This document shows, one piece after another, positions 26,600-34,607 of a stretch of 64,000 bases of DNA. Positions within the stretch are counted from its first letter, which is position 1; every line of letters begins with the position of its first letter. Position numbers and translations under genes: made by a program. The DNA lies in the NCBI GenBank assembly GCA_964445575.1, contig CAYULB010000003.1, positions 1 to 64,000 on the forward strand, in the 5' to 3' direction. Origin of the DNA: WJMT01 sp964445575 (GTDB lineage Bacteria; Acidobacteriota; Aminicenantia; Aminicenantales; Aminicenantaceae). Below the pieces are notes generated by a model. That model worked only from the letters and a program-made list of their open reading frames with translations, ran no database searches and had not been told where the DNA came from.

Positions 26600-28004
26600 A
26601 GAAAACAAAAAATACAACATCATTATTGTTGGAAGCGGCTTTTCTGGTATTACTGCAGCAGAGATTTTAGCTGATCACGGTTTAAGCATCCTTTTGATTG
26701 ATGAAAACATACACTTGGGAGGACAACTTCTCAGAAAAATCCCTGAAAGTCTGGGAGAACCCCTTTCAAGCGGAACAGAAAAAATAAAGAAAATAGGGTT
26801 TAGCTTTATAGAAAAAGTTAAGAACAAAAAAATAACCCTGATGAACAAGACGGTTCTCTTAGGGGTCTATAATGACAACAGAATTCTCATAGAATACAAC
26901 AGAGAAAAAACATACATCCTTGAGTATGATTTCCTTGTTTTAGCCACAGGAGCAAGAGAAAGATTTCTCCCCTTTAAAGGATGGACCCTTCCCGGGGTTT
27001 ATTCCACTGGCATGCTCCAGGTCCTGATAAAAAGCTCGGGTATACTGCCGGCAAAAAAAGCATTGATGGCCGGCTCTGGATTATTTCTTTTTGCCGCTGC
27101 TTATGAATTCCTTAAAAATGGGGGAAAACTGCTGGGAATCATGGAACTTTCATCTTTCTGGAATAAAATTAAGTTTTTACCCCAAGTGTTCCACCAATAT
27201 CCAAAATTCATCGAAGGGGGAAAATACCTGTCAAAAATATATGGTTCCAGAATACCGATCAAATACCAAAGGCAGGTCATTGAAGCAAGAGGTGAAAACA
27301 GCCTGGAAGAAGTTGTCGTGGGAAAAGTAAATAAGCAAGGGGAATTTATAAAGGGATTTGAGAAAACATACCAGACAGAGTCTTTAGTGGTGGGATTCGG
27401 GTTTGTTCCCAACATAGAAGCGGCTCAACTGGCTGGATGTCAGCTGGAGTATGCCCAGGAGAAGGGCGGATGGACTGCTGTGGTCAACGACCACATGGAA
27501 ACGAGTATTCAGAATATTCTGGCAGCAGGGGAAATCACGGGAATTGGCGGAGCTCACAAATCTATGAATGAAGGCAAGATCGCTGCCAGCACCATACTCA
27601 AAAAGCTCAGCATCCAAGATAAGAAAACTCTCGATCCCTACTTCAAAAAGTTAACAAGAGAGAGAAAACATCATCTAAAATTTATGAAGTGTTTTAACTC
27701 GCTCTATAAAATCAAACCAAAAACAATCCTCGGGATCCCAGATGATACCATCATATGCCGCTGTGAAAACATTGATATGAAAAGCTTAAAAAGTTCTATC
27801 CAATTAGGATGCCGCAACCCGAACGGCCTTAAATTATCCACCCGGTGCACTATGGGACAGTGTCAGGGACGGACCTGCGCTCCTGTCATCTATGATATCC
27901 TTCAAACGCTGTGTGGTAAAAACCCGGAGAAAACAGGACTTTTTTCGGTGCGCCCCCCCTTTAAACCAGTCTCGATCCAGGCGTTAAAAGACTCTCAAGT
28001 CTAA
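26592..28004 (+). CDS. FAD-dependent oxidoreductase with C-terminal BFD-like 2Fe-2S domain (HcnB-like)
   Basis: A 470-residue pyridine-nucleotide-disulfide-type flavoprotein. FAD binding is shown by IIIVGSGFSGITAAEILADHG (about residues 9-29) and the LVLATGARERFLPF region; an NAD-site-like motif is KKALMAGSGLFLFAAAYEFL (about 155-174). AAGEITGIGGAHKSMNEGKIAA (about 312-333) is the family C-terminal FAD motif. The C-terminal BFD-like domain has ICRCENIDM (C-x-C) and CTMGQCQGRTC (about 417-427), giving four cluster cysteines. This is the alpha subunit of HcnABC, D-hydroxyproline dehydrogenase or octopine/nopaline oxidase-type complexes. The substrate cannot be decided; amine or D/imino acid oxidation is likely. 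Confidence 0.88.
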   Translation: MIKENKKYNIIIVGSGFSGITAAEILADHGLSILLIDENIHLGGQLLRKIPESLGEPLSSGTEKIKKIGFSFIEKVKNKKITLMNKTVLLGVYNDNRILIEYNREKTYILEYDFLVLATGARERFLPFKGWTLPGVYSTGMLQVLIKSSGILPAKKALMAGSGLFLFAAAYEFLKNGGKLLGIMELSSFWNKIKFLPQVFHQYPKFIEGGKYLSKIYGSRIPIKYQRQVIEARGENSLEEVVVGKVNKQGEFIKGFEKTYQTESLVVGFGFVPNIEAAQLAGCQLEYAQEKGGWTAVVNDHMETSIQNILAAGEITGIGGAHKSMNEGKIAASTILKKLSIQDKKTLDPYFKKLTRERKHHLKFMKCFNSLYKIKPKTILGIPDDTIICRCENIDMKSLKSSIQLGCRNPNGLKLSTRCTMGQCQGRTCAPVIYDILQTLCGKNPEKTGLFSVRPPFKPVSIQALKDSQV

Positions 28005-28049
28005 GCTTCTTCAAAGTTTTATTGTTTCTATCTTACTTTAAGAATTTTT

Positions 28050-29006
28050 TCATGTCAGAATCTTCACCAGTTCAATAAATTCAGCAAAGTCTTCCTTTTT
28101 ATACTCAATGGCTTTTTCTAAAGGATACACCATAGGCCCATCATTGACCCATCCCACTGCATGATGAGTTTTCCCATTGAGAAGAGCATCCACTGCTGTT
28201 TTTCCCATCCTGGCTCCTAATATCCGGTCAAAGGCACTGGGCCTTCCTCCTCTTTGGATATGACCGATAACCGTAACCCTTACATCATCAATATACCTCC
28301 TTAACTCATTAGCCAGGGTGAGTGTTTTGCCGGATCCTTCTCCAACCACAATGATCCAGCTCTTTTTTCCAGATTTTCTTCCCTTCTTAACCTTATCCAG
28401 AATGTCTTCTATATCCTGTTCTATTTCTGGAATAATGAGGTCTTCAGCTCCCCCTGCTAAAGCAGAGTGAACCGCAATGGCACCTGATTTTCGCCCCATC
28501 ACTTCAATCAGAAAAATCCGATCCATGCTGTACGCGGTGTCTCTGATCTTATCAATGGCATCCAAGGCCGTATTAAGGGCTGTATCAAAGCCAAGGGTTT
28601 CTTGAGTGCCTGCAATGTCGTTATCAATAGTAGCCGGAATTCCAGCTACAGGAAAATCAAACTCATTGTGAAAAACCAACGCTCCCCGGTAAGACCCATT
28701 TCCGCCTATCACAATATACCCGTCTATTCTGTTTTGGACCATATTTTCATATGCTTTTTCCCGTCCCTCTTTTTTAAAAAATTCCTCGGACCTGGCTGTT
28801 TTGAGAAATGTTCCTCCGAGATTAATGATACCGCTGACATCTCTTCTGTTTAAATTACAAAATTTTTTGTCTATTAGTCCCTGATATCCATGAATCACTC
28901 CCATCACAGAAACACCACAGGACAAAGCATATCTCACCACACTTCTAATAGCACTGTTCATCCCTGGGGAGTCCCCACCCGAAGTTAGAATAGCAATTTT
29001 ATTCAT
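28050..29006 (-). CDS. pfkA: 6-phosphofructokinase
   Basis: A 318-residue PFK from the chosen ATG. GGDSPGMNSAIRSVVRYA (about residues 9-26) forms the nucleotide site. TIDNDIAGTQETLGFDTA (about 124-141) holds the catalytic Asp; MGRKSGAIA and the GHIQRGG segment bind fructose 6-phosphate. At the position of E. coli Asp103 the sequence is GGNGSYRG, so the Mg-coordinating Asp is Asn; the following Gly is the ATP-type residue rather than the Asp of PPi enzymes. The start was set at MNKIAIL, which has AGGA nine bases upstream; ATG codons two and seven codons earlier are possible. It catalyses the committed step of glycolysis. Confidence 0.92.
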   Translation of the reverse strand: MNKIAILTSGGDSPGMNSAIRSVVRYALSCGVSVMGVIHGYQGLIDKKFCNLNRRDVSGIINLGGTFLKTARSEEFFKKEGREKAYENMVQNRIDGYIVIGGNGSYRGALVFHNEFDFPVAGIPATIDNDIAGTQETLGFDTALNTALDAIDKIRDTAYSMDRIFLIEVMGRKSGAIAVHSALAGGAEDLIIPEIEQDIEDILDKVKKGRKSGKKSWIIVVGEGSGKTLTLANELRRYIDDVRVTVIGHIQRGGRPSAFDRILGARMGKTAVDALLNGKTHHAVGWVNDGPMVYPLEKAIEYKKEDFAEFIELVKILT

Positions 29007-29055
29007 TTTCATAAGTCCTGATATCAAATTATGGGACCAGAGTCAATCAAATATT

Positions 29056-30552
29056 TTATTTGGATTGAAATAAAAGCTCATACACAACAGGGAAGCTGTT
29101 TTTCAGTTTAACCACAATATCCCCGGATAAATATTCTTTTTTTAAGGGAACTCTTTTTACATAAAGGCGAGATTCATTAATGAAGCGGCCGTATTTATAA
29201 TCATCCAGGAACTCTCCCCTCGAATTGATTGAACTGTTTTCCAACAAAGGATTGGGGATTGATATGAAAAATTGCGTTTCCTGGTTCTTATTCTGGCCGA
29301 AAAGGTCATTTCTCTTCAAATAGAGATAAAGGCTGATCGCTTGTTCCTCTGCTGGGTCAATAATGACGATATTTTCCGGAATAAACTTTCGGTATTTTTC
29401 ATTGATTGTCCTGAGATAAAGAAAATGATCCCTGAACTCTTCTTTAAACAAAGCGTAGTGGGTGCATCCGAGTATTATTGAATGGATCTTTTCACCTTCC
29501 GCAGTCTCCACTGCTTTTGATACAAAAGTGGTTACATAATATCTGATGTAATTCTTTATGGAATTGATCTCAATTTCCTTTATATTCCCATGGACATCGG
29601 TTTCTGTTAAAAGCGCTCCTTTGTCTTCAAAATTGTATTCCTCCCAAAGAGCCAGATCTATGGGATATTTATCATGATCCAAGCTAGGGCCTAGATAGCT
29701 TCCTGACCCTCTGAATTGAACAGCATCTTTTGAAATGTAGGCTGGGTCTCCGTCAACAGCCCCTGCCAATCCAAAACAAGGCTGTTGAATAACTTCAGCT
29801 TCTGCTCTTTTGTTTTCTGTGAAATATTTCTCCAATGCTCTGATATATCCTTTAGAATCACAGGTTCCTTCTGTTGCGAAAACACCAATGAATCCCTTTT
29901 CATGGGGACCATACAATTTAAAAGCCTTGTGCGCCCCTGCATCTATAATCCCAAAAGTTTTTATTTCAACTCCCCAGTCTTTTATGACCTTTTCTATCAT
30001 CTCATATCCATAGGCTGATGCGGTATTGCAGGCTATAGCAATAACCTTGACCGGATCTTTTTTGCCTTTAGGGAATGAGTCTGTTGGTGAAAGATAATAC
30101 GTATTTCTCATTAAAAACTGAACGTCTTTGATTATCAGTTCTTTTAAAAAATCAGTCTTCCCTTCAGAAGGATATCTGCCGTAAGGCATATTTGCCTTAT
30201 CTCCAAGATAGACAAATTTCTCAGAAACAAAGTCTGGAATCCCATCGCTTCCCATCTCCCGCGTTGAGTTGTCGAACAGATCCATTTCGAGAATGGCATT
30301 CAGAACAGTCAAGCCGCCCGTTCCTGAATCAAAAACTCCTATGGGTAAAGATTCCAATGAAGAGGGATAATTATTGAAATCAATATAAAAAGGAGTTTTC
30401 TTGTCTGATTTTATTTCATGGATTAAACTAAATTTCTCTAAATCCAGCCCTACTTCCTTGTAATCCCTATCAATTTGAGAAGAACAGAAAGAAAACAAAA
30501 TGACAGACAAAAAGAATAGGAAAACCCCGTGTCCTGTTTTAGCCTTTACCAC
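29056..30552 (-). CDS. Exported lipoprotein of the glutamate-racemase (Asp/Glu racemase) superfamily
   Basis: A 498-residue protein. The N-terminus (MVKAKTGHGVFLFFLSVILFSFCSS) is a lipoprotein signal with a plausible lipobox ending in Cys at residue 23. The mature part has the MurI motifs: GVFDSGTGGLTVLNAI (about 72-87), AIACNTASAYG with the first catalytic Cys (about 172-182) and IILGCTHYALF with the second (about 360-370). MurI is normally cytosolic and about 270 residues, so this is both exported and 230 residues longer, with inserts between the motifs. Its role outside the cytoplasm is unknown. The frame begins with GTG and no strong ribosome-binding site is seen. Confidence 0.85.
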   Translation of the reverse strand: MVKAKTGHGVFLFFLSVILFSFCSSQIDRDYKEVGLDLEKFSLIHEIKSDKKTPFYIDFNNYPSSLESLPIGVFDSGTGGLTVLNAILEMDLFDNSTREMGSDGIPDFVSEKFVYLGDKANMPYGRYPSEGKTDFLKELIIKDVQFLMRNTYYLSPTDSFPKGKKDPVKVIAIACNTASAYGYEMIEKVIKDWGVEIKTFGIIDAGAHKAFKLYGPHEKGFIGVFATEGTCDSKGYIRALEKYFTENKRAEAEVIQQPCFGLAGAVDGDPAYISKDAVQFRGSGSYLGPSLDHDKYPIDLALWEEYNFEDKGALLTETDVHGNIKEIEINSIKNYIRYYVTTFVSKAVETAEGEKIHSIILGCTHYALFKEEFRDHFLYLRTINEKYRKFIPENIVIIDPAEEQAISLYLYLKRNDLFGQNKNQETQFFISIPNPLLENSSINSRGEFLDDYKYGRFINESRLYVKRVPLKKEYLSGDIVVKLKNSFPVVYELLFQSK

Positions 30553-30572
30553 TGTTTATTTTTCACTTTCAA

Positions 30573-30725
30573 TCAGTTTTTTGATAACTTCAACTGCTCT
30601 TTCAAAATGTCTTCCAGCTTGAATTTAACTTCAACAGGTTTCTGGTCTTTTTTCTTGCTGGCTTCCGCCTCATTGCTTTCTCCTCTCTTGAATTTTATGA
30701 ATAATCCGGGTTGAACATAAAAACC
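30573..30725 (-). other. Spacer with coding-like C-terminal fragment
   Basis: The spacer between the racemase-like and cold-shock genes. On the minus strand one frame is open for 50 codons without a start and reads PGLFIKFKRGE followed by a Lys/Glu-rich tail. A second frame over 30556-30621 reads GRHFERAVEVIKKLIESE before a stop. Both look like possible remnants but neither has a start codon. A copy of the ATGAATAATCC motif is at 30697-30714. An inverted repeat TCAGAA/TTCTGA (30757-30776) lies just past the cold-shock stop without a T run. Confidence 0.25.
30697..30714 (+). repeat. Copy of the degenerate ATGAATAATCC intergenic motif
   Basis: ATGAATAATCCGGGTTGA. It matches ATGAATAATCCAGGTTA at 6124-6140 over 15 of the first 16 positions. 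Confidence 0.45.
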
Positions 30726-30777
30726 TCACAGATATTGACGAACTTCACAGCCTCATTCAGAACCGTAAAATTCTGAT

Positions 30778-30993
30778 TTATTCTTTAGGTAAGACTTTGG
30801 TTACATTTTTTGCAACAAGTCCTCGTTCATTCTCTTCAATATCAAAACTGACTTCATCTCCTTCTGCCAGTGTTTTAAAACCGGGCATCTCAATAGAAGT
30901 ATAATGAACAAAGATGTCCTTTTCCTGTCCTTCCTGTTCTATAAATCCATATCCCCTCTCATCACTAAACCATTTGACAATTCCTTTAGCCAA
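30778..30993 (-). CDS. Cold-shock domain protein (CspA family)
   Basis: A 71-residue single cold-shock domain. It has the RNA-binding motifs KGIVKWFSDERGYGFIEQ (RNP1 KWF..E-GYGFI, about residues 3-20) and DIFVHYTSI (RNP2, about 26-34). It ends in a short basic/acidic tail typical of CspA-like RNA chaperones. The start is TTG: a perfect AAGGAGG ribosome-binding site lies eight bases upstream, and the canonical MAKGIVKWF N-terminus begins there. It has its own strong promoter some 220 bp upstream. Confidence 0.95.
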   Translation of the reverse strand: MAKGIVKWFSDERGYGFIEQEGQEKDIFVHYTSIEMPGFKTLAEGDEVSFDIEENERGLVAKNVTKVLPKE

Positions 30994-31210
30994 CGTATTA
31001 ACCTCCTTAACAATTTAAATATTGAGTCCTAAATCCGGCCCCTCCCAAACCAGAATGATTTCGAGAGACTCTGAGAAATTTGCTGCTTGTGTTTGTAGTG
31101 AATAAAAAAATAAACATCCGAACAAATCAATCCTGGGTTTTTAATTCCATGGCGAAACTTACTTTTTTGGCGGGACTTCTTTCATTTAAAACTCAAAAAA
31201 CTTAACTTTG
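30994..31210 (-). ncRNA. Long 5' leader of the cold-shock mRNA
   Basis: About 215 nt separate the predicted transcription start (near 31210) from the cold-shock TTG start. No open frame is convincing here. Long leaders are the rule in cspA-type mRNAs, where they act as RNA thermosensors; that function is inference for this sequence. No individual hairpin is claimed. Confidence 0.4.
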
Positions 31211-31216
31211 ATAAGT

Positions 31217-31245
31217 CTTATAGCACAGGTTAATTCAATTGTCAA
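31217..31245 (-). promoter_or_regulatory. Strong sigma-70 promoter of the cold-shock gene
   Basis: On the minus strand TTGACA (31240-31245), a 17-base spacer and TATAAG (31217-31222). This is the closest to consensus of all promoter candidates in the window. Confidence 0.7.
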
Positions 31246-31322
31246 AATCTTTTTCCCCTGATGTCAACTCAATTTCCTCTCAAGAACTCTTTAATTTTTA
31301 AAACAAAGAAATATATTATACA

Positions 31323-31520
31323 ATGATTTCTTGGATGAGAAAAATCAAAACACTTTATCTGGTTTGCAATGCCCACCTTGACCCGGTTTGGCTCTGGGAA
31401 TGGGAAGAGGGGGTCGCCCAGACTCTTTCTACTTTCCGCACGGCCGCTGAACTGTGCAAAGAATTTGACGGCTTTATTTTTAATCACAATGAAGCCCTTC
31501 TTTCCGGCAAAGATTCGTGA
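31323..31520 (+). pseudogene. N-terminal remnant of a GH38-type alpha-mannosidase-like gene
   Basis: From the ATG, 55-60 residues match the start of glycoside hydrolase family 38-like proteins: LVCNAHLDPVWLWEWEEGV, which carries the zinc-binding H-x-D pair, then TLSTFRTAAELCKEFDGF and FNHNEALL. The frame then ends in TGA, where about 900 further residues would be expected. The sequence passes directly into a fragment of a different gene (NagB). The start region looks intact, so this was a real gene truncated by recombination. Confidence 0.75.
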
Positions 31521-31800
31521 TGCTCTGCTCTCCCCTGAGCTGTTCAAAGCAAACCAAATATAGTTCTGGGACTTGCCACAGGAAACACCATGTTGGGTAT
31601 CTATGAAAAAATTGTCCGGGCTTACCAAAATGGTATGGTGGACTTTCAAAAAGTCAGAACATTCAACTTAGATGAATACCTGGGATTTGACACCCAAGAC
31701 CCCATAACATTTCATTCATATATGAATAAAACTCTATTTTCAAAAATAAATATAAATCCCAAGAATACTCATATACCTCCCTCCATGCCCAAAAACATTG
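31507..31800 (+). pseudogene. nagB: Internal remnant of glucosamine-6-phosphate deaminase (NagB)
   Basis: Joined in place to the GH38 remnant. From about 31507 the translation reads KIRDALLS, then, after a one-base frame change, PNIVLGLATGNTMLGIYEKI, VRTFNLDEYLGFDTQDP, SYMNKTLFSKININPKN and HIP. These are residues about 20-115 of NagB, including the phosphate-binding ATGNT and the catalytic-site NLDEY. The catalytic C-terminal half is missing and the frame runs into unrelated sequence with a dispersed repeat at 31848-31876. The original function was conversion of glucosamine 6-phosphate to fructose 6-phosphate. Confidence 0.8.
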
Positions 31801-31847
31801 AAAGCGCTTCCCATTCTGTAGCTTCTCTTTCTATTCAGCCCCTCATG

Positions 31848-31876
31848 AAATTCAGGTGTAGCTGAAGCGGCATTGA
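31848..31876 (-). repeat. 29-bp dispersed repeat, inverted copy
   Basis: The reverse complement matches 5926-5954 at 27 of 29 positions and shares the 20-bp core with 24991-25010. It lies at the downstream break of the NagB remnant. Confidence 0.6.
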
Positions 31877-31886
31877 ATAGGCCAGG

Positions 31887-32513
31887 CTAAATATTAAAAC
31901 AGTATAAGATCCCCACGCCAAATTCAAACCCCCCTATGTTTACTTTGAAGGTGTTTTCCTTAGCCACAGCTCTTGAAAATCTCAACATGGCTCTTATTTT
32001 AATAAATTCAAACAAAGGGAGACGGTAATAGGCCCCGCCTTCTAGATGAATCCCTGGGGTCATCCCCGAAGCATTCTCTATGCTGCTCTTTTCTTTATAA
32101 AAAAACAAATCAATCCCCGCTCCTATGTAAGGACCAAAATCACCTTTATTAACTATATATTTTCCAGTCAAAGATACAGGAGTCATTGAAAAAAAAGTGT
32201 TCTTATGGGTTATCGTTGAATGTCCTGATTTTGAAAAGCTTCTTACCTCAAGAGTCACGCCCAGTGAATTATTCTTATTTGAATCTAAAATATGTGATGC
32301 TTCGATTCCGGCAACTGTGCCTTTATTTCCAAAAATCTCCTTAAATCGGTCTGAAGCAACTCTAAAATTTCCTAAGGTAAACCCCGCCATGGTGTTTCCT
32401 GAATTCACGGGACTTATCTCTTTTGACAAGTCATCTTCTTGAAAAGCCGTTACATAGGAAACCAAGAGAAATATCATTGCTGCGGTTAAAAACAAACATA
32501 AAATTCTTTTCAT
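31887..32513 (-). CDS. Probable outer-membrane beta-barrel protein
   Basis: A 208-residue protein from the ATG overlapping the upstream stop (ATGA). A signal peptide (KRILCLFLTAAMIFLLVSYVTA) occupies about residues 2-23. The mature part has alternating hydrophobic strands separated by polar turns (GVTLEVRSFSKSGHSTITHK, PVSLTGKYIVNKGDFGPYIGAGIDLFFY, GIHLEGGAYYRLPLF). It ends in FEFGVGILYCFNI, a typical barrel closing strand with aromatic or hydrophobic end. About eight to ten strands fit an OmpA/OmpW-like small barrel. It is coupled to the GDSL-propeller gene and so belongs to an envelope operon. Confidence 0.75.
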   Translation of the reverse strand: MKRILCLFLTAAMIFLLVSYVTAFQEDDLSKEISPVNSGNTMAGFTLGNFRVASDRFKEIFGNKGTVAGIEASHILDSNKNNSLGVTLEVRSFSKSGHSTITHKNTFFSMTPVSLTGKYIVNKGDFGPYIGAGIDLFFYKEKSSIENASGMTPGIHLEGGAYYRLPLFEFIKIRAMLRFSRAVAKENTFKVNIGGFEFGVGILYCFNI

Positions 32514-34582
32514 TTGACAGAACCCACCACCACAATATTTGAACAAGGTCCTTCCACATCATCCCTTCTTACCAAACTCACTGCATAACAGTAGTCCTCT
32601 TCCGGATTTATGTCAGTATCAAAATATTGTTTATAATTAACCATCACAGAAACAGCAAGAAACTGGATCTCCTTAAACTCGGTCATAGGAGCTGAATGTT
32701 TTTTCCTATAGACTTTATATCCTTTATAAATATTCGCATTGGTCAGTTTTGTGCTTTCCTTCCATTTGATCAGATTTCCTGACTCAGAATTAAAGAGAAC
32801 TTCATCATTAGCTCTTCTTGCTTCTGTTATGACAGGAGGAAACGGGAAGTCTTTAATTTCTTCAAACCACTTTTGCGCCATAAATTCATATCCCTCCTCA
32901 TTTGGATGGAGCCTGTCTTGGCTTAAAAGAGACCTCCAGTCCTGTTCTCCTTCCTCAAAATAGAAAAACTCATAAAACATATCTAAAAAGGGAATTCTCA
33001 ATCTTCCTGGAATCTCTCTTATCTTGCTGTTCAAAGAATACAATCTCTGCTTGTAATAAGGAAGATACCACCATAAGTCATCTCTGGGAAGGATAGTGGA
33101 TATAAGAGGAAGGACACCGGATTCTAAGCTGATTTTTGCCATTTCTTCCAGATTGAAAGCAGCTGTATCCATAGAGATGCTGTTGGTGACAACGTCATTG
33201 GTGCCTTCCATCAACAAAAGATACCTACCTGAGCATTCTGATAAAACATCACTGATTCGACTCAGCCCCCCCACAGTTTTTTCCCCAGGATTTCCCTGAT
33301 TTATCACCTCTGATTCTCCATAAGTGGAATCCAGAATTTTTTCCAATCGGGGCACATAGCCCTTATCTGGAGCCGGTTCTGAATCTATATAACCGTAAGT
33401 GATGCTGTCTCCAAATCCAATATATCTATCATCAGAAAGTGTGGGGTTGATCAGGATTTCCTTTCTTATCTTTTCCCACTCATCTTTTCTGTCTCCTATT
33501 AAATCGCTGAAGTAGAATCTTTCAGAATATAAGCCCTTTTCAGACTCCCAGACCAATCCTATTTGTCCTCCCTCAGTAACTACCCTTGGGGAAATGAGAA
33601 ATTGCTGAAAATTTCCTGTTAAACGGATTTCTTGAGACCATTCGCTTTGGTGGTGATATTTACAGAAAATTGCGTTTTGTTTACCATCAGAGCGGCTCCA
33701 GACAATAATGGGGATGTCGTTCCATACTAGACCAATATCCGGAAATGTATCCGTGTATAAATTGTCGGTTATTTTTTCTTCTTCACTCCATCCTGATAAA
33801 GTCCAGAAGCACGAATAGATCTCATAATCTTTCCCATCATAAGCAGACCACACCAGCCACGGAAATCCATTTGGTCCGGTTTCAGCGCTCAAAAGTGTAT
33901 GAGGAAAATCATTATTCTTGTTTACTCTTTCTGGTTTTGACCAGCTCATTCCATCAAATGAGCTGTAAAAAACTTCTTCTCTCCCCTCTTTCACTCCTGT
34001 CCAGAATAACCATACCTTATCTTGAATATCGGCCAATATCTTCGGTGCCTGGATTTCAGAAAAAAAATAAGGATCAAAAATCCAGGACTTCTCTGAATGT
34101 TCATTCTTAACCATCAAAAAATTTTCAGAATTTATATGAATAACCCAGACTGCCCATAAATTATTTAGCCCATCAAAACAAATATCAGGCGAATGGATGT
34201 GCCCTTCTCCTCTATGAAAAACACGGCTTTCCGATAATCCTGAACTTTTAACAGTCCCCAAAAAAACCTCTGATTCTTCTTCACGGTTGGCTGCCCATAG
34301 AATATGAACCTCTCCCTTTTTGTCTCTATCTAAAACCGGAGCACAAAATCCCTCGCATTGAAATACATTCTGGATTTCTATTTCTTCCCCCCCTATCTTA
34401 TACTTTGCCAAATTAATTCTATTTTCACCTTCTTTATAAAAGAACTGGAGCTCTCCCTGGGCATTCATAAATGGAAAAGCAGTTTTCCCCCCTAAAAGGA
34501 CGGGTTTATCCCCTCCCATAAGGGGAAAAACAAAAAAGCAGATTAGACAACTCAATTGAGTGACAATTGATTTCATTTTCAT
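32510..34582 (-). CDS. Exported beta-propeller plus SGNH/GDSL hydrolase
   Basis: A 690-residue protein. A signal peptide (about residues 1-23) is followed by a propeller of sialidase/BNR-like blades (about 25-370; repeated WAVWVIH, WLVWSAYDG and PIIVWSRSDG motifs). The SGNH hydrolase domain spans about 390-590: YIGFGDSITYGY carries the catalytic Ser, NQGNPGEKTVGG the oxyanion Gly, LLMEGTNDV the Asn, and SQDRLHPNEEGYEF the Asp-x-x-His pair. A fibronectin-like tail follows. It should hydrolyse an ester, perhaps on a polysaccharide, outside the inner membrane. The gene is 25 bp downstream of the TolB-like lipoprotein gene and overlaps the barrel gene. Confidence 0.88.
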   Translation of the reverse strand: MKMKSIVTQLSCLICFFVFPLMGGDKPVLLGGKTAFPFMNAQGELQFFYKEGENRINLAKYKIGGEEIEIQNVFQCEGFCAPVLDRDKKGEVHILWAANREEESEVFLGTVKSSGLSESRVFHRGEGHIHSPDICFDGLNNLWAVWVIHINSENFLMVKNEHSEKSWIFDPYFFSEIQAPKILADIQDKVWLFWTGVKEGREEVFYSSFDGMSWSKPERVNKNNDFPHTLLSAETGPNGFPWLVWSAYDGKDYEIYSCFWTLSGWSEEEKITDNLYTDTFPDIGLVWNDIPIIVWSRSDGKQNAIFCKYHHQSEWSQEIRLTGNFQQFLISPRVVTEGGQIGLVWESEKGLYSERFYFSDLIGDRKDEWEKIRKEILINPTLSDDRYIGFGDSITYGYIDSEPAPDKGYVPRLEKILDSTYGESEVINQGNPGEKTVGGLSRISDVLSECSGRYLLLMEGTNDVVTNSISMDTAAFNLEEMAKISLESGVLPLISTILPRDDLWWYLPYYKQRLYSLNSKIREIPGRLRIPFLDMFYEFFYFEEGEQDWRSLLSQDRLHPNEEGYEFMAQKWFEEIKDFPFPPVITEARRANDEVLFNSESGNLIKWKESTKLTNANIYKGYKVYRKKHSAPMTEFKEIQFLAVSVMVNYKQYFDTDINPEEDYCYAVSLVRRDDVEGPCSNIVVVGSVK

Positions 34583-34607
34583 GTTCTTCTTTTTTTTTAA
34601 TTTTCAA

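Noticed and set aside
30757..30776. Rho-independent terminator after the cold-shock gene
   Set aside because: A 6-bp stem is present but no T run follows in the direction of transcription.
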